The position numbers and the translations under genes were made by a program. This document shows, one piece after another, positions 38,264-44,771 of a DNA stretch of 45,855 bases. This DNA comes from a virus. Under the pieces are notes generated by a model. The model was not told the origin of the DNA. It did not search any database and saw nothing but the letters and a program-made list of their open reading frames with translations. The stretch's first letter is position 1. Every line of letters begins with the position of its first letter. Location of the stretch: positions 1 to 45,855 of IMG/VR virus record IMGVR_UViG_3300048104_000385. One strand, given 5' to 3'.

Positions 38264-38428
38264 ATGCACGAGATTCATCGATTGAGGCGAGATATCATTG
38301 AAACTAAACATTATAGAATGAGATTAATTAAAAAAGGCAAAGAAGTTCTGGCATATAAAATGGCTAAAAAAGTATTATATATGGAAAAGAATCTTCAAGA
38401 CCTTGAACAGGTATATATGGGGAGGTAA
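38264..38428 (+). CDS. Small basic helical protein
   Basis: A 54-residue frame starts at ATG 38264 after a strong AAGGAGAA Shine-Dalgarno. The product HEIHRLRRDIIETKHYRMRLIKKGKEVLAYKMAKKVLYMEKNLQDLEQVYMGR is a basic amphipathic helix, possibly nucleic-acid binding. It is not recognised. It follows a 77-base gap (38187-38263) that contains another AGGAGAA sequence but no usable frame, and is followed by a terminator. Confidence 0.6.
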   Translation: MHEIHRLRRDIIETKHYRMRLIKKGKEVLAYKMAKKVLYMEKNLQDLEQVYMGR

Positions 38429-38435
38429 CCATGGG

Positions 38436-38463
38436 GTTAACCTCACTCGTGGGGTTAACTTTT
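38436..38463 (+). terminator. Rho-independent terminator
   Basis: GTTAACCTCA (38436-38445) pairs with TGGGGTTAAC (38450-38459), one T-G wobble, around a CTCG tetraloop, followed by TTTT (38460-38463). It ends the nrd-rnh unit just before promoter 38476. Confidence 0.8.
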
Positions 38464-38475
38464 ACTAAAAACATG

Positions 38476-38504
38476 TGTACATGTGCAGTAAAGTATGGTA
38501 TAAT
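38476..38504 (+). promoter_or_regulatory. TGTACA/extended -10 promoter, copy of the polymerase promoter
   Basis: TGTACA (38476-38481), 17-base spacer, TATGG-TATAAT (38499-38504). Bases 38471-38504 are identical to 2335-2368 in front of DNA polymerase, including the spacer and an ACATGT repeat around the -35. Confidence 0.82.
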
Positions 38505-38531
38505 GGTATTATATTACAAACAGGTTATATT

Positions 38532-39086
38532 ATGAATATATTTATCTTAAATGATGATCCAGTGAAAGCAGCACAAGACCAGTGCGATAAACATGTGGTG
38601 AAAATGATTGTAGAATCAGCTCAAATGCTTTCTACAGTACATCGTATGCTTGATGGCGTAATGGAACGTAGGCCATCAAAGTCTGGTTCCATGTTACAAT
38701 ACTTTAAACTCAATGACGAAAGAGAAGACATTCTATATAAAGCATGTCATTTTAATCATCCATCTACCGTATGGACTAGAGAATCAGTGCATAATTACAA
38801 ATGGCATTATGAACATTTTGTAGCCTTATGTGATGAGTATACATACAGATATGGTAAAATACATGCGACAGATACAAAGCTCAGAGGTGAGTTATATGAC
38901 ACACCAGATAATATTCCTCAAATACCAATGACACCGTTTAAATTAGCAATGGCTTCATTTCCGGAATGTATATCAGAATGTCCAATTACGTCATATCGTA
39001 AATTTTACGAAACAAAACAACATAGGTTCAACATGGCTTGGACTAAACGAGAAGTACCGGAGTGGTTTAATTATGCCAATGTATGA
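38532..39086 (+). CDS. Conserved phage protein of unknown function (MNIFILNDDP family)
   Basis: ATG 38532, after AGGTTATATT, gives 184 residues beginning NIFILNDDPVKAAQDQCDKHVVKMIVESAQMLSTVHRML. I know this type as a widespread family in large phages, with conserved features CDKHVVKM, ESAQMLST and a late YRKFYETKQ/WFNYA part (SYRKFYETKQHRFNMAWTKREVPEWF). The function is unknown; the conserved Lys, His and Trp suggest an enzyme or nucleic-acid binding. It is the first gene of a promoter-driven unit. The reading upstream of 38532 overlaps the promoter and is not used. Confidence 0.75.
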   Translation: MNIFILNDDPVKAAQDQCDKHVVKMIVESAQMLSTVHRMLDGVMERRPSKSGSMLQYFKLNDEREDILYKACHFNHPSTVWTRESVHNYKWHYEHFVALCDEYTYRYGKIHATDTKLRGELYDTPDNIPQIPMTPFKLAMASFPECISECPITSYRKFYETKQHRFNMAWTKREVPEWFNYANV

Positions 39087-39315
39087 TTTTAAAAATTTAG
39101 AAACTGGTGAAGTAGAAACTAAAATGATGTCAATTGCTGACATGCAAGAATATGTTAAGGATCCAAATATTCAGCAGGTTATATCTCCATCTCATATAGG
39201 TTATGAAGGAAATAAATCTATATTAACAAGAGCTGGAGGTGGTTGGAAAGAAGTTCAAGATAGAATTAAAAGTGGATTACCACCACAGGATAGGGATAAA
39301 ATTAAAACGCAATGA
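39073..39315 (+). CDS. FmdB-like small protein without zinc cysteines
   Basis: The 80-residue protein starts MPMYDFKNLETGEVETKMMSIADMQEYVKDPNIQQVISP, which follows the pattern of FmdB-type regulatory domains (MPxYdY...TGE...) in phages. The four Cys of a real FmdB zinc ribbon are missing, so it may keep only the fold. The rest is Gly/Lys-rich and ends in a basic segment. It overlaps the previous gene by 14 bases and the phoH gene by four. Confidence 0.6.
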   Translation: MPMYDFKNLETGEVETKMMSIADMQEYVKDPNIQQVISPSHIGYEGNKSILTRAGGGWKEVQDRIKSGLPPQDRDKIKTQ

Positions 39316-39995
39316 ATAAGAAGCCATCAAAACTTAGAATTGAGCATTTAGCTAAATTAGAACCACTAACAGAAAACCAAAAACTAGCATTTGATTCATT
39401 TGCTTCTGGTAATCATATGTGCTTAGATGGTTCAGCAGGTACAGGTAAAACTTTTATATCACTATATCTTGCACTAGAAGCTGTCTTAAAGAAAGAATAC
39501 AGTAAGGTTATTATTGTTCGTTCTGCAGTTCCTACAAGGGATATGGGATTTCTACCAGGAACACAAGAAGAAAAAGAAGATGCATACACTGCACCTTATA
39601 AAGCTATTGTTAATGATTTATTTCAAGATAACGATGGATGGTCCAAAATGGTCCAAAATAAAAATATAGAGTTTCTTACAACTTCGTTTATAAGAGGATT
39701 AACTATTAAGAATGCAATTGTAATAGTTGATGAATCTCAAAACTGTAATTACCATGAGCTATGTTCAGTAATCACAAGATTAGGTGAAGACTGCCGATTT
39801 ATAATGTCAGGTGATTATTACCAATCCGATTTTACAAGAAATGGTGATAAAGACGGAATTAAAGAATTTATTAACATTATTCAAAACATGAAATATTTTG
39901 ATCATATCGAATTTTCATGGGAAGATATCGTACGAAGCGGATTCGTAAGAGACTTTATTATGACAAAGGAATTATATGAAAATGGGAAACTTTAA
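39312..39995 (+). CDS. phoH: PhoH-like ATPase
   Basis: The 227-residue protein has PhoH features: LTENQKLAFDSFASGNHMCLDGSAGTGKTF with Walker A at 40-47, KVIIVRSAVPTRDMGFLPGTQEEKEDAYTAPY, Walker B IVIVDESQN and a sensor-like FIMSGDYYQSDF. PhoH proteins are P-loop ATPases widespread in marine phages, some with RNA helicase/ribonuclease links; the role in infection is unclear. The Q-like motif at the start and the RSAVPTRDMG block match the family well. Confidence 0.93.
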   Translation: MNKKPSKLRIEHLAKLEPLTENQKLAFDSFASGNHMCLDGSAGTGKTFISLYLALEAVLKKEYSKVIIVRSAVPTRDMGFLPGTQEEKEDAYTAPYKAIVNDLFQDNDGWSKMVQNKNIEFLTTSFIRGLTIKNAIVIVDESQNCNYHELCSVITRLGEDCRFIMSGDYYQSDFTRNGDKDGIKEFINIIQNMKYFDHIEFSWEDIVRSGFVRDFIMTKELYENGKL

Positions 39996-40659
39996 ACATG
40001 AACCAATTGATCTTGGCTATACAGACCTTACTGCACAATCTACTGGCTCTGGGCGAGAATACGCCGATCCTGATAATAATCGCTATCCTAGTGTTACAAC
40101 AGTACTTTCAATATTAAGCGAAGATCATATTCGTGCTTGGAGAGCTCGTGTTGGTGAAGAAGAAGCCAATAGGATATCACGAAGAGCTTCTACAAGAGGC
40201 ACAAAAGTACATGCTGTACTAGAGAAATACGTAGATAACGATAAAGATTATTTAGATGGTGCAAATCCAATTGTTACTTCTAATTTTCTTGAAGTTAAAA
40301 AGATTTTAGATGAAAGGCTAAGCTTGGTTTATGCACAAGAAGCAGCACTATATTCTAAACACTTAGGATTGGCTGGAAGGGTCGATTGTGTTGGTGTATG
40401 GGATGGTAAAAATTCTATTATAGATTATAAAACAGCAGCCAAACATAAACGAAAAGAATGGTGTGAAAACTATTTTATTCAAGAAACTGCATATGCTATT
40501 ATGTGGGAAGAAAGAACAGGAATGCCAATCACTCAATTGGTAACTGTAATCGCAGGAGACGAAGGCGCACAAGTTTTTGTTGAACATCGCGATAATTGGA
40601 GCAATAAGTTATTAGAGACAATTGCTGAATACAAAAAACGTAAGATTTTCGGGAGATAA
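39976..40659 (+). CDS. PD-(D/E)XK superfamily exonuclease
   Basis: The 227-residue protein contains YPSVTTVLSIL, RGTKVHAVLEKYV (RecB-type motif I helix), LGLAGRVDCVGVWDGKNSIIDYKTAAK with the Asp and the D-Y-K motif of the nuclease core, and YFIQETAYAIMWEERTG (motif QxxxY-like). This pattern is that of RecB/Cas4/MGME1-like exonucleases and is common in marine T4-like phages. It overlaps phoH by 20 bases. ATG 39982 is a possible alternative start. Confidence 0.85.
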   Translation: MKMGNFKHEPIDLGYTDLTAQSTGSGREYADPDNNRYPSVTTVLSILSEDHIRAWRARVGEEEANRISRRASTRGTKVHAVLEKYVDNDKDYLDGANPIVTSNFLEVKKILDERLSLVYAQEAALYSKHLGLAGRVDCVGVWDGKNSIIDYKTAAKHKRKEWCENYFIQETAYAIMWEERTGMPITQLVTVIAGDEGAQVFVEHRDNWSNKLLETIAEYKKRKIFGR

Positions 40660-40660
40660 T

Positions 40661-40870
40661 ATGAAAAACTTTAGAGATCAGATGGTAAAAACATCGATGG
40701 AATACATGCAAGCTCAGGCTGCAAAACATAAGATGAATGCAGATATTATTTTAAGCAATCAAGTATCAGTTGGTGAACATTCAGACCAAATGGAAACACT
40801 TGAAAAAGAGCTTGGTTTAATGGCTGAATACATCGACAAATACGAAGTTTTGGAAAACTATTTTAAATAA
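40661..40870 (+). CDS. Small helical hypothetical protein
   Basis: ATG 40661, after GGGAG, gives 69 residues: MKNFRDQMVKTSMEYMQAQAAKHKMNADIILSNQVSVGEHSDQMETLEKELGLMAEYIDKYEVLENYF. The protein is helical throughout, with a conserved-looking HKMNADI..L...VGEHSD..E.LE.E. pattern that I associate with small proteins of marine T4-like phages. No function is known. The longer upstream reading is a shadow of the nuclease gene. It shares one base with the next start. Confidence 0.7.
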   Translation: MKNFRDQMVKTSMEYMQAQAAKHKMNADIILSNQVSVGEHSDQMETLEKELGLMAEYIDKYEVLENYFK

Positions 40871-41316
40871 TGTTAAAGTGGTTACAAAATTATGAATCAA
40901 AGGGCCACGTAGGTATTACATGTGGTGCCTTTGATTTACTTCATGCAGGACACATTACAATGTTGGCTGAAGCTAAAAATGAATGCGATTATTTAGTAGT
41001 AGCATTACAGTGTGATCCTACACTTGATAGACCAGAAAAAAACAAACCTGTTCAATCCATAGTTGAACGTCAATTACAAGTTGCTGCAGTTAGGTATGTA
41101 GACGATGTAATTATCTATAATACAGAAGAAGAGTTAAAAGATATATTTCTATCACTTCCAATCGATGTAAGAATTATTGGATCTGATTACCTTAATAAAG
41201 ACTTTACAGGTAAAAATATATGTGAAGAAAGAAACATTCGTATAGTTTATAACACTAGAGATCACTCTTTTTCTTCTACGTCCTTACGTGAAAGGATCAA
41301 AAAACAAGAGAAATAA
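40870..41316 (+). CDS. Cytidylyltransferase-family enzyme (RfaE C-domain/glycerol-3-phosphate type)
   Basis: The 148-residue protein has the classical nucleotidyltransferase motifs GITCGAFDLLHAGHITML (HxGH variant HAGH) and a C-terminal SSTSLRERI (ISST.LR type), plus VVALQCDP and RQLQVAAVRYVDDVI. It should couple CTP or ATP with a phosphorylated sugar or polyol. Such proteins occur in T4-like marine phages and may feed sugar-nucleotide synthesis or NAD metabolism. A separate, less canonical nucleotidyltransferase is present at 22025. Confidence 0.88.
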   Translation: MLKWLQNYESKGHVGITCGAFDLLHAGHITMLAEAKNECDYLVVALQCDPTLDRPEKNKPVQSIVERQLQVAAVRYVDDVIIYNTEEELKDIFLSLPIDVRIIGSDYLNKDFTGKNICEERNIRIVYNTRDHSFSSTSLRERIKKQEK

Positions 41317-41328
41317 TGCAGAAAACCC

Positions 41329-41357
41329 TGTACAAATATGTATAATAATGGTATAAT
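41329..41357 (+). promoter_or_regulatory. TGTACA/extended -10 promoter
   Basis: TGTACA (41329-41334), 17-base spacer, ATGG-TATAAT (41352-41357). The sequence 41315-41335 is identical to 17492-17512 at promoter 17506. Confidence 0.8.
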
Positions 41358-41386
41358 ATACATATTAAATAAACAAATAAAGAAAG

Positions 41387-41977
41387 ATGAAAACGATGAA
41401 AGAAAATATAATTTTAGTAGATTGCGATGGAGTACTATGTGATTGGGAATACTCATTTACGCAGTGGATGAACCATAAGGGTTATCCAACAAGTGATTAC
41501 ACACAATACAATGTTGCTAAAAGATTTAATTTAACACCAGAGTTTAGTAAAAAGTGTGTTCAAGAATTTAATGAATCAGCAGCAATTGCTTTTTTACCAC
41601 CTTTAAGAGATGCTGTTTATTACATGAAAAGACTTAATATGTTACATGGTTATAGATTCCATTGTATTACATCTTTAAGTGATAATAAATACGCTCAAAG
41701 ATTAAGAACTCAAAATCTTGAATTACTTTTTGGTAAAGAGTTATTCGACGATTACATTTATCTACCTTGTGGTGCTGATAAAGATAAAGAGCTTAAAAGG
41801 TATGAAGGTACAGAATGCTTTTGGGTAGAAGACAAAGTAGAGAATGCAGAAGTTGGAAAGGGATTTGGTCTTAATTCAATTCTTGTAGCTCATGAACATA
41901 ACGCTTATTATGAAGGAGATATTCCAAGGTATTGGAAGTGGAAAGACATATATAAGCATATAACTGGAGAAGTATAA
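41387..41977 (+). CDS. HAD-family 5'(3')-nucleotidase-like phosphatase
   Basis: The 196-residue protein starts with ENIILVDCDGVLCDWEYSF, the HAD motif I DxDG(V) with nucleophile Asp12 and Asp14, a cap with MNHKGYPTSDYTQYN, motif II-like CITSLSD and a late FWVEDKVENAEVG with motif IV acids. It resembles deoxyribonucleotidases of phages, which would remove phosphate from (d)NMPs. A role in nucleotide balance fits the operon. ATG 41396 is an alternative start three codons in. Confidence 0.82.
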   Translation: MKTMKENIILVDCDGVLCDWEYSFTQWMNHKGYPTSDYTQYNVAKRFNLTPEFSKKCVQEFNESAAIAFLPPLRDAVYYMKRLNMLHGYRFHCITSLSDNKYAQRLRTQNLELLFGKELFDDYIYLPCGADKDKELKRYEGTECFWVEDKVENAEVGKGFGLNSILVAHEHNAYYEGDIPRYWKWKDIYKHITGEV

Positions 41978-42144
41978 TGCCAATAAAATTTAAAGAATCA
42001 GTGAAGAATAGAGATGGATCAGTCCAAAACTTTTACATGAAATCAACCCCACTTGCGGAATTGAAAGAAGCGTTAGATAGACAACATACGCCTAATAAAA
42101 AGAAACAAAAAATACGCAATGAGTTGGTTAGGCGCGGTGCTTAA
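41977..42144 (+). CDS. Small basic hypothetical protein
   Basis: A 55-residue frame starts at ATG 41977, sharing a base with the previous stop. The product PIKFKESVKNRDGSVQNFYMKSTPLAELKEALDRQHTPNKKKQKIRNELVRRGA is basic, with the KxRxG..QNFYMKS...L..EL pattern familiar from small proteins of marine T4-like phages. It overlaps the next membrane protein gene by 26 bases. Function is unknown. Confidence 0.7.
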   Translation: MPIKFKESVKNRDGSVQNFYMKSTPLAELKEALDRQHTPNKKKQKIRNELVRRGA

Positions 42145-42301
42145 ATATCTGTGGAAGATATGGGCTAAATCCCTGGGTGGGAAAGCAAGTAAAAATGATG
42201 ATCGCCAAAACGATCATGTAGCGATTGCAAGGACAATAATTATCTTAATTTATATTATAACAAATTTGGTTATTATTTCTGGTGTGATACGTCATTGGTA
42301 A
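42119..42301 (+). CDS. Small membrane protein
   Basis: The 60-residue protein begins MSWLGAVLKYLWKIWAKSLGGKASKNDDRQ, an amphipathic helix followed by a charged linker, and ends in one transmembrane segment (TIIILIYIITNLVIISGVI). It is not recognised. Its start lies inside the previous gene (ATGAGTTGG), so it is probably translationally coupled. Confidence 0.62.
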   Translation: MSWLGAVLKYLWKIWAKSLGGKASKNDDRQNDHVAIARTIIILIYIITNLVIISGVIRHW

Positions 42302-42302
42302 T

Positions 42303-42374
42303 ATGGCAGAATTTTCTGACTACCTTGTGCATCCTTCCAGATTTCATCATCCTGTGAAATTTCTTCCAGTATAA
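42303..42374 (+). CDS. Possible 23-residue peptide
   Basis: A short frame from ATG 42303 encodes AEFSDYLVHPSRFHHPVKFLPV after the initiator Met, then stops at 42374. It begins just after the stop of the membrane protein gene but has no clear Shine-Dalgarno. It may be a real small peptide or chance. It is listed because it fills the gap neatly. Confidence 0.25.
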   Translation: MAEFSDYLVHPSRFHHPVKFLPV

Positions 42375-42402
42375 TTTAATCATATAACTATTTATAAGAC
42401 TT

Positions 42403-42549
42403 ATGGCAACGAAAAACGAAATAACAGGCGACTCTATTAAAAGTAAGGGTCCAAGTAAAGCATATTCTGATAACTGGGAAGCTATCTTTGGTAAAAAGAA
42501 GAAAGACAAAAAGAAAGATCAGGATAAAAAAGAGGTGCAGCGCCCTTAG
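42403..42549 (+). CDS. Small lysine-rich protein overlapping the tRNA gene
   Basis: A 48-residue frame starts at ATG 42403: MATKNEITGDSIKSKGPSKAYSDNWEAIFGKKKKDKKKDQDKKEVQRP. It is disordered and strongly basic at the end. No Shine-Dalgarno is obvious. Its last ten bases overlap the 5' end of the tRNA gene, so the two RNAs cannot both be made fully from one molecule. It is plausibly real because the composition is like other small phage proteins, but the evidence is modest. Confidence 0.5.
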   Translation: MATKNEITGDSIKSKGPSKAYSDNWEAIFGKKKKDKKKDQDKKEVQRP

Positions 42550-42616
42550 CTCAGCTGGATAGAGCAACAGCCTTCTAAGCTGTGGGTCCCAGGTTCGAAT
42601 CCTGGAGGGTGCGCCA
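42540..42616 (+). tRNA. tRNA-Arg (anticodon TCT)
   Basis: The sequence folds into a full cloverleaf: acceptor GCGCCCT (42540-42546) with AGGGTGC (42606-42612, one G-T pair), D-arm GCTC...GAGC, anticodon stem ACAGC/GCTGT with loop CTTCTAA (anticodon TCT), T-arm CCAGGTTCGAATCCTGG, discriminator G and an encoded CCA (42614-42616). It reads AGA and AGG, the arginine codons favoured in this AT-rich genome. It is the only tRNA gene found in the window. Confidence 0.95.
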
Positions 42617-42675
42617 AAAATATATACTTAAATGTATATTAGAATATATAATTATTAACTAAAAAGGAAAGTGAA

Positions 42676-42933
42676 ATGAGTAGTATTATTATACCATCGT
42701 CGGATGCAGACAAAAAACGTATCAGAGAAGCAATGCAAGAGATTAGTAACTCTTATATTAGAATGGAAAGTGAAAGGGCTTTTGTAAAAGAAGCTATTGA
42801 GGCATTGGAAGACGATGTTGAAATCCCAAAGAAAATTCTAAGGAAGATGTCAAAGGCTTTTCATAAGCAAAATATATCTGAAATTGTTACAGAAGTTGAG
42901 GATATTGAGGCATTAATGGAAGCTACTAAGTAA
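42676..42933 (+). CDS. dsbA: Late-transcription dsDNA-binding protein (DsbA-like)
   Basis: The 85-residue protein has a helical sequence IREAMQEISNSYIRMESERAFVKEAIEALEDDVEIPKKILRKMSKAFHKQNISEIVTEVEDIEALME. The ISNSYIRMESER and KAFHKQ pattern is the one seen in the T4 DsbA family and its marine relatives, a small dsDNA-binding protein linked to late promoters. AAAGGAAAG precedes the ATG. It sits just upstream of a late promoter. This DsbA is unrelated to the thiol oxidoreductase of the same name. Confidence 0.78.
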   Translation: MSSIIIPSSDADKKRIREAMQEISNSYIRMESERAFVKEAIEALEDDVEIPKKILRKMSKAFHKQNISEIVTEVEDIEALMEATK

Positions 42934-42940
42934 GAAATCT

Positions 42941-42948
42941 TATAAATA
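42941..42948 (+). promoter_or_regulatory. Late promoter placing +1 on the RimK start codon
   Basis: TATAAATA, five bases (GTAGT), then ATG 42954. As at 28827, the expected +1 is the A of the ATG, and no Shine-Dalgarno is present in between. Confidence 0.55.
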
Positions 42949-42953
42949 GTAGT

Positions 42954-44378
42954 ATGATTAATTTTAATGGCTACATCACGGAAGAGATAGAAAAACGAGG
43001 AGTCACGGAAGTTGCTATATTGGCACTAGATGCTGATGAAGGAACTGCCGCTGACATAATCTCTAATGTTTGTGAGTTTAACGATGTTAAATGCACACTT
43101 ATACACACCAACAAAGCATTCCTAGCGGATAGCGATGTAGAACTAAGGAAGGTTGAGATACATAATATTGATGGTGAAGGTAAACTTATATCTTTAGACA
43201 TTGATAATACTATCATCTTTGTTAGGGCTGGTGCTGTAGGAACCTTAGTAGGGCAGGCATTAGTATCATCATTACAGACAGCTGGATTCTTTTTAATAAA
43301 TGATTTAGAATCTATGTTATTATGTAATAATAAAATGGCAACAAGTATTGCACTACAAAGAAACAATGTGCAGATACCTAAAACAGCCATTTTAAACAAT
43401 GAAGAATCTATTGATTTAGCTGTAAAAAGCGTTGGTGGTAAATATCCATTAATCATAAAAACACTTACAGGAACACAAGGTATTGGTGTATCTAAGGTAG
43501 AATCATATGATTCGTTAATCTCAGTATGCCAATCTTTATGGAAGTTTGAAGCACAGTTGTTATTACAAGAATATTTAGAAATGAAATCTGATATTAGAAC
43601 ACTTGTAATAAATGGCCATATTATGGCATCAGCTGAAAGAAAACAAACTAAAAAATCTAAAGACTTTAGAAAAAATGTTCATAGGGGTGCGGAAGCAATT
43701 CCATATAAACTATCTGAAGAGGAAGTAGAAGTAATACTAAATGCTGCTCGAGCAACTGGCGCATATTATTGTGGAGTTGATCATACAGTAGTTAATGGTG
43801 AAATATATGTTGTTGAAGTAAACGGTTCGCCTGGTGCTAAATCACACTTTATGGGTTATGATTTAGAAACTAATAAACCTACTAAACCTTTAACTGCTGA
43901 GAAAGCAATCGATTTAATGATTAAACATATATTAGAACCATACAATAGAAAAACTTGGTTTAGACAAGAAGCTGGATATATAGAAACAGTTCATATTGAA
44001 GGTTATAAACTACCGATTAGAGCTAAATTTGATACAGGTAATGGAACAGACGCTTCCATGTTACATGTTGATAAAGTAGAAGTAAAGAATAATAAAGTTT
44101 ATTGGGAAAAGAATGGTCAAAAATTCGTTAACAAATACCTTGGTAAATCAGTAGGTGTTAGAGGTCCTAATAATAAAATTGAAAGAGCTAAGGTAGAACT
44201 TACAGTTAAATTTAATGGTAGATCATATAATGCATTTATTGGTTTAACTGTAGAAGACTCAGCAAGTGAAATGTTAGTTAATAGAGAATTAATGACACTT
44301 ATGAGAATAGCAATTAATCCAAGCTTAAGGTTTGGTATTAGTGATTGGACAAGAAAGAACGATGAAACTGACGTTTAA
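42954..44378 (+). CDS. RimK-type ATP-grasp ligase fused to a retropepsin-like domain, tag-like N-terminus
   Basis: The 474-residue protein has three parts. Residues 1-14, MINFNGYITEEIEK, look like a capsid-targeting tag. Residues about 18-325 are a RimK-like ATP-grasp enzyme: DLESMLLCNNKMAT, PLIIKTLTGTQGIGV (ATP-binding Lys169 and Gly loop), QEYLEMKSDIRTLVINGHIMASAERK and the metal-binding VVEVNGSPG. Residues about 340-465 match the RimK-associated retropepsin-like protease domain, with KFDTGNGTDAS (DTG at 360-362) and the late MLVNRELM. Bacterial RimK adds glutamates to ribosomal protein S6. A packaged enzyme that modifies host translation is inferred. The start follows a late promoter by five bases. 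Confidence 0.85.
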   Translation: MINFNGYITEEIEKRGVTEVAILALDADEGTAADIISNVCEFNDVKCTLIHTNKAFLADSDVELRKVEIHNIDGEGKLISLDIDNTIIFVRAGAVGTLVGQALVSSLQTAGFFLINDLESMLLCNNKMATSIALQRNNVQIPKTAILNNEESIDLAVKSVGGKYPLIIKTLTGTQGIGVSKVESYDSLISVCQSLWKFEAQLLLQEYLEMKSDIRTLVINGHIMASAERKQTKKSKDFRKNVHRGAEAIPYKLSEEEVEVILNAARATGAYYCGVDHTVVNGEIYVVEVNGSPGAKSHFMGYDLETNKPTKPLTAEKAIDLMIKHILEPYNRKTWFRQEAGYIETVHIEGYKLPIRAKFDTGNGTDASMLHVDKVEVKNNKVYWEKNGQKFVNKYLGKSVGVRGPNNKIERAKVELTVKFNGRSYNAFIGLTVEDSASEMLVNRELMTLMRIAINPSLRFGISDWTRKNDETDV

Positions 44379-44502
44379 TAATAGAAATATAAAAGTTAGG
44401 AAGATAGTTCCAGTGCATGCTTTGACCAAAATCCAGGAAGATAAAACTAAGAAAATTCCTAGGAAAGAGAAGCATAAGCATATAAATAGTTACGAGGTAT
44501 AA
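44362..44502 (+). CDS. Small basic protein
   Basis: A 46-residue frame starts at ATG 44362 inside the end of the RimK gene: MKLTFNNRNIKVRKIVPVHALTKIQEDKTKKIPRKEKHKHINSYEV. It is very basic. Its reading fills the 126-base gap before the next gene and ends two bases before ATG 44505, overlapping a late promoter. A real gene is likely, but no family is recognised. Confidence 0.5.
   Translation: MKLTFNNRNIKVRKIVPVHALTKIQEDKTKKIPRKEKHKHINSYEV
44481..44488 (+). promoter_or_regulatory. T4-type late promoter for the structural block
   Basis: TATAAATA, 16 bases before ATG 44505. The predicted +1 near 44494 leaves an 11-base leader that starts with GAGG, a usable Shine-Dalgarno. Confidence 0.6.
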
Positions 44503-44504
44503 AA

Positions 44505-44771
44505 ATGGCAGATATAAATTTAGATTTCGATTTTGGCTTTACAGCTGTTGATGAAAATGAATTAGAAGCAGTACAAAAAGTTACAACTGAGGCTTCTGAT
44601 GCATCAGCTAGTTTACAAGAAACCGAAGAAAAACTAAATAAATTATATAACGCTATATTACCATTGTTAACAAATTTAAAGAAAAATCCTGAAAAGGAAT
44701 ATATTCTCTGGCCCAATCGAGTTGAGAAGATTGAGCAGTTTGAAGATTTAATTACGGGGATTATTAAGTAA
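44505..44771 (+). CDS. Small acidic conserved protein of the structural block
   Basis: The 88-residue protein MADINLDFDFGFTAVDENELEAVQKV... has an acidic aromatic N-terminus, a coiled helix (ASDASASLQETEEKLNKLYNAILPLLTNLKKNPEKEYILWPNRVEKIEQFEDLITGII). The NPEKEYI.WP.R..KI..F pattern is familiar from marine T4-like phages. It is late (promoter 44481) and precedes tail-type proteins, so a structural or assembly role is likely but unproven. It shares one base with the next start. Confidence 0.72.
   Translation: MADINLDFDFGFTAVDENELEAVQKVTTEASDASASLQETEEKLNKLYNAILPLLTNLKKNPEKEYILWPNRVEKIEQFEDLITGIIK

Noticed and set aside
39073-39315. True FmdB zinc-ribbon regulator
   Set aside because: The N-terminal pattern fits but all zinc-binding cysteines are missing, so only an FmdB-like label is kept.
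39640-39661. Tandem 10-base repeat ATGGTCCAAA in phoH
   Set aside because: Only two copies, within a variable coding loop; it is not a CRISPR or a regulatory array. No CRISPR-like repeat was seen in the window.
42389-42396. TATTTATA, a late promoter octamer on the minus strand
   Set aside because: No gene follows on the minus strand, and an eight-base A/T word is likely by chance in AT-rich DNA.
42540-42616. tRNA gene as a phage attachment site
   Set aside because: No integrase, excisionase or repeated tRNA 3' end is visible, and the gene content is that of a virulent T4-like phage.
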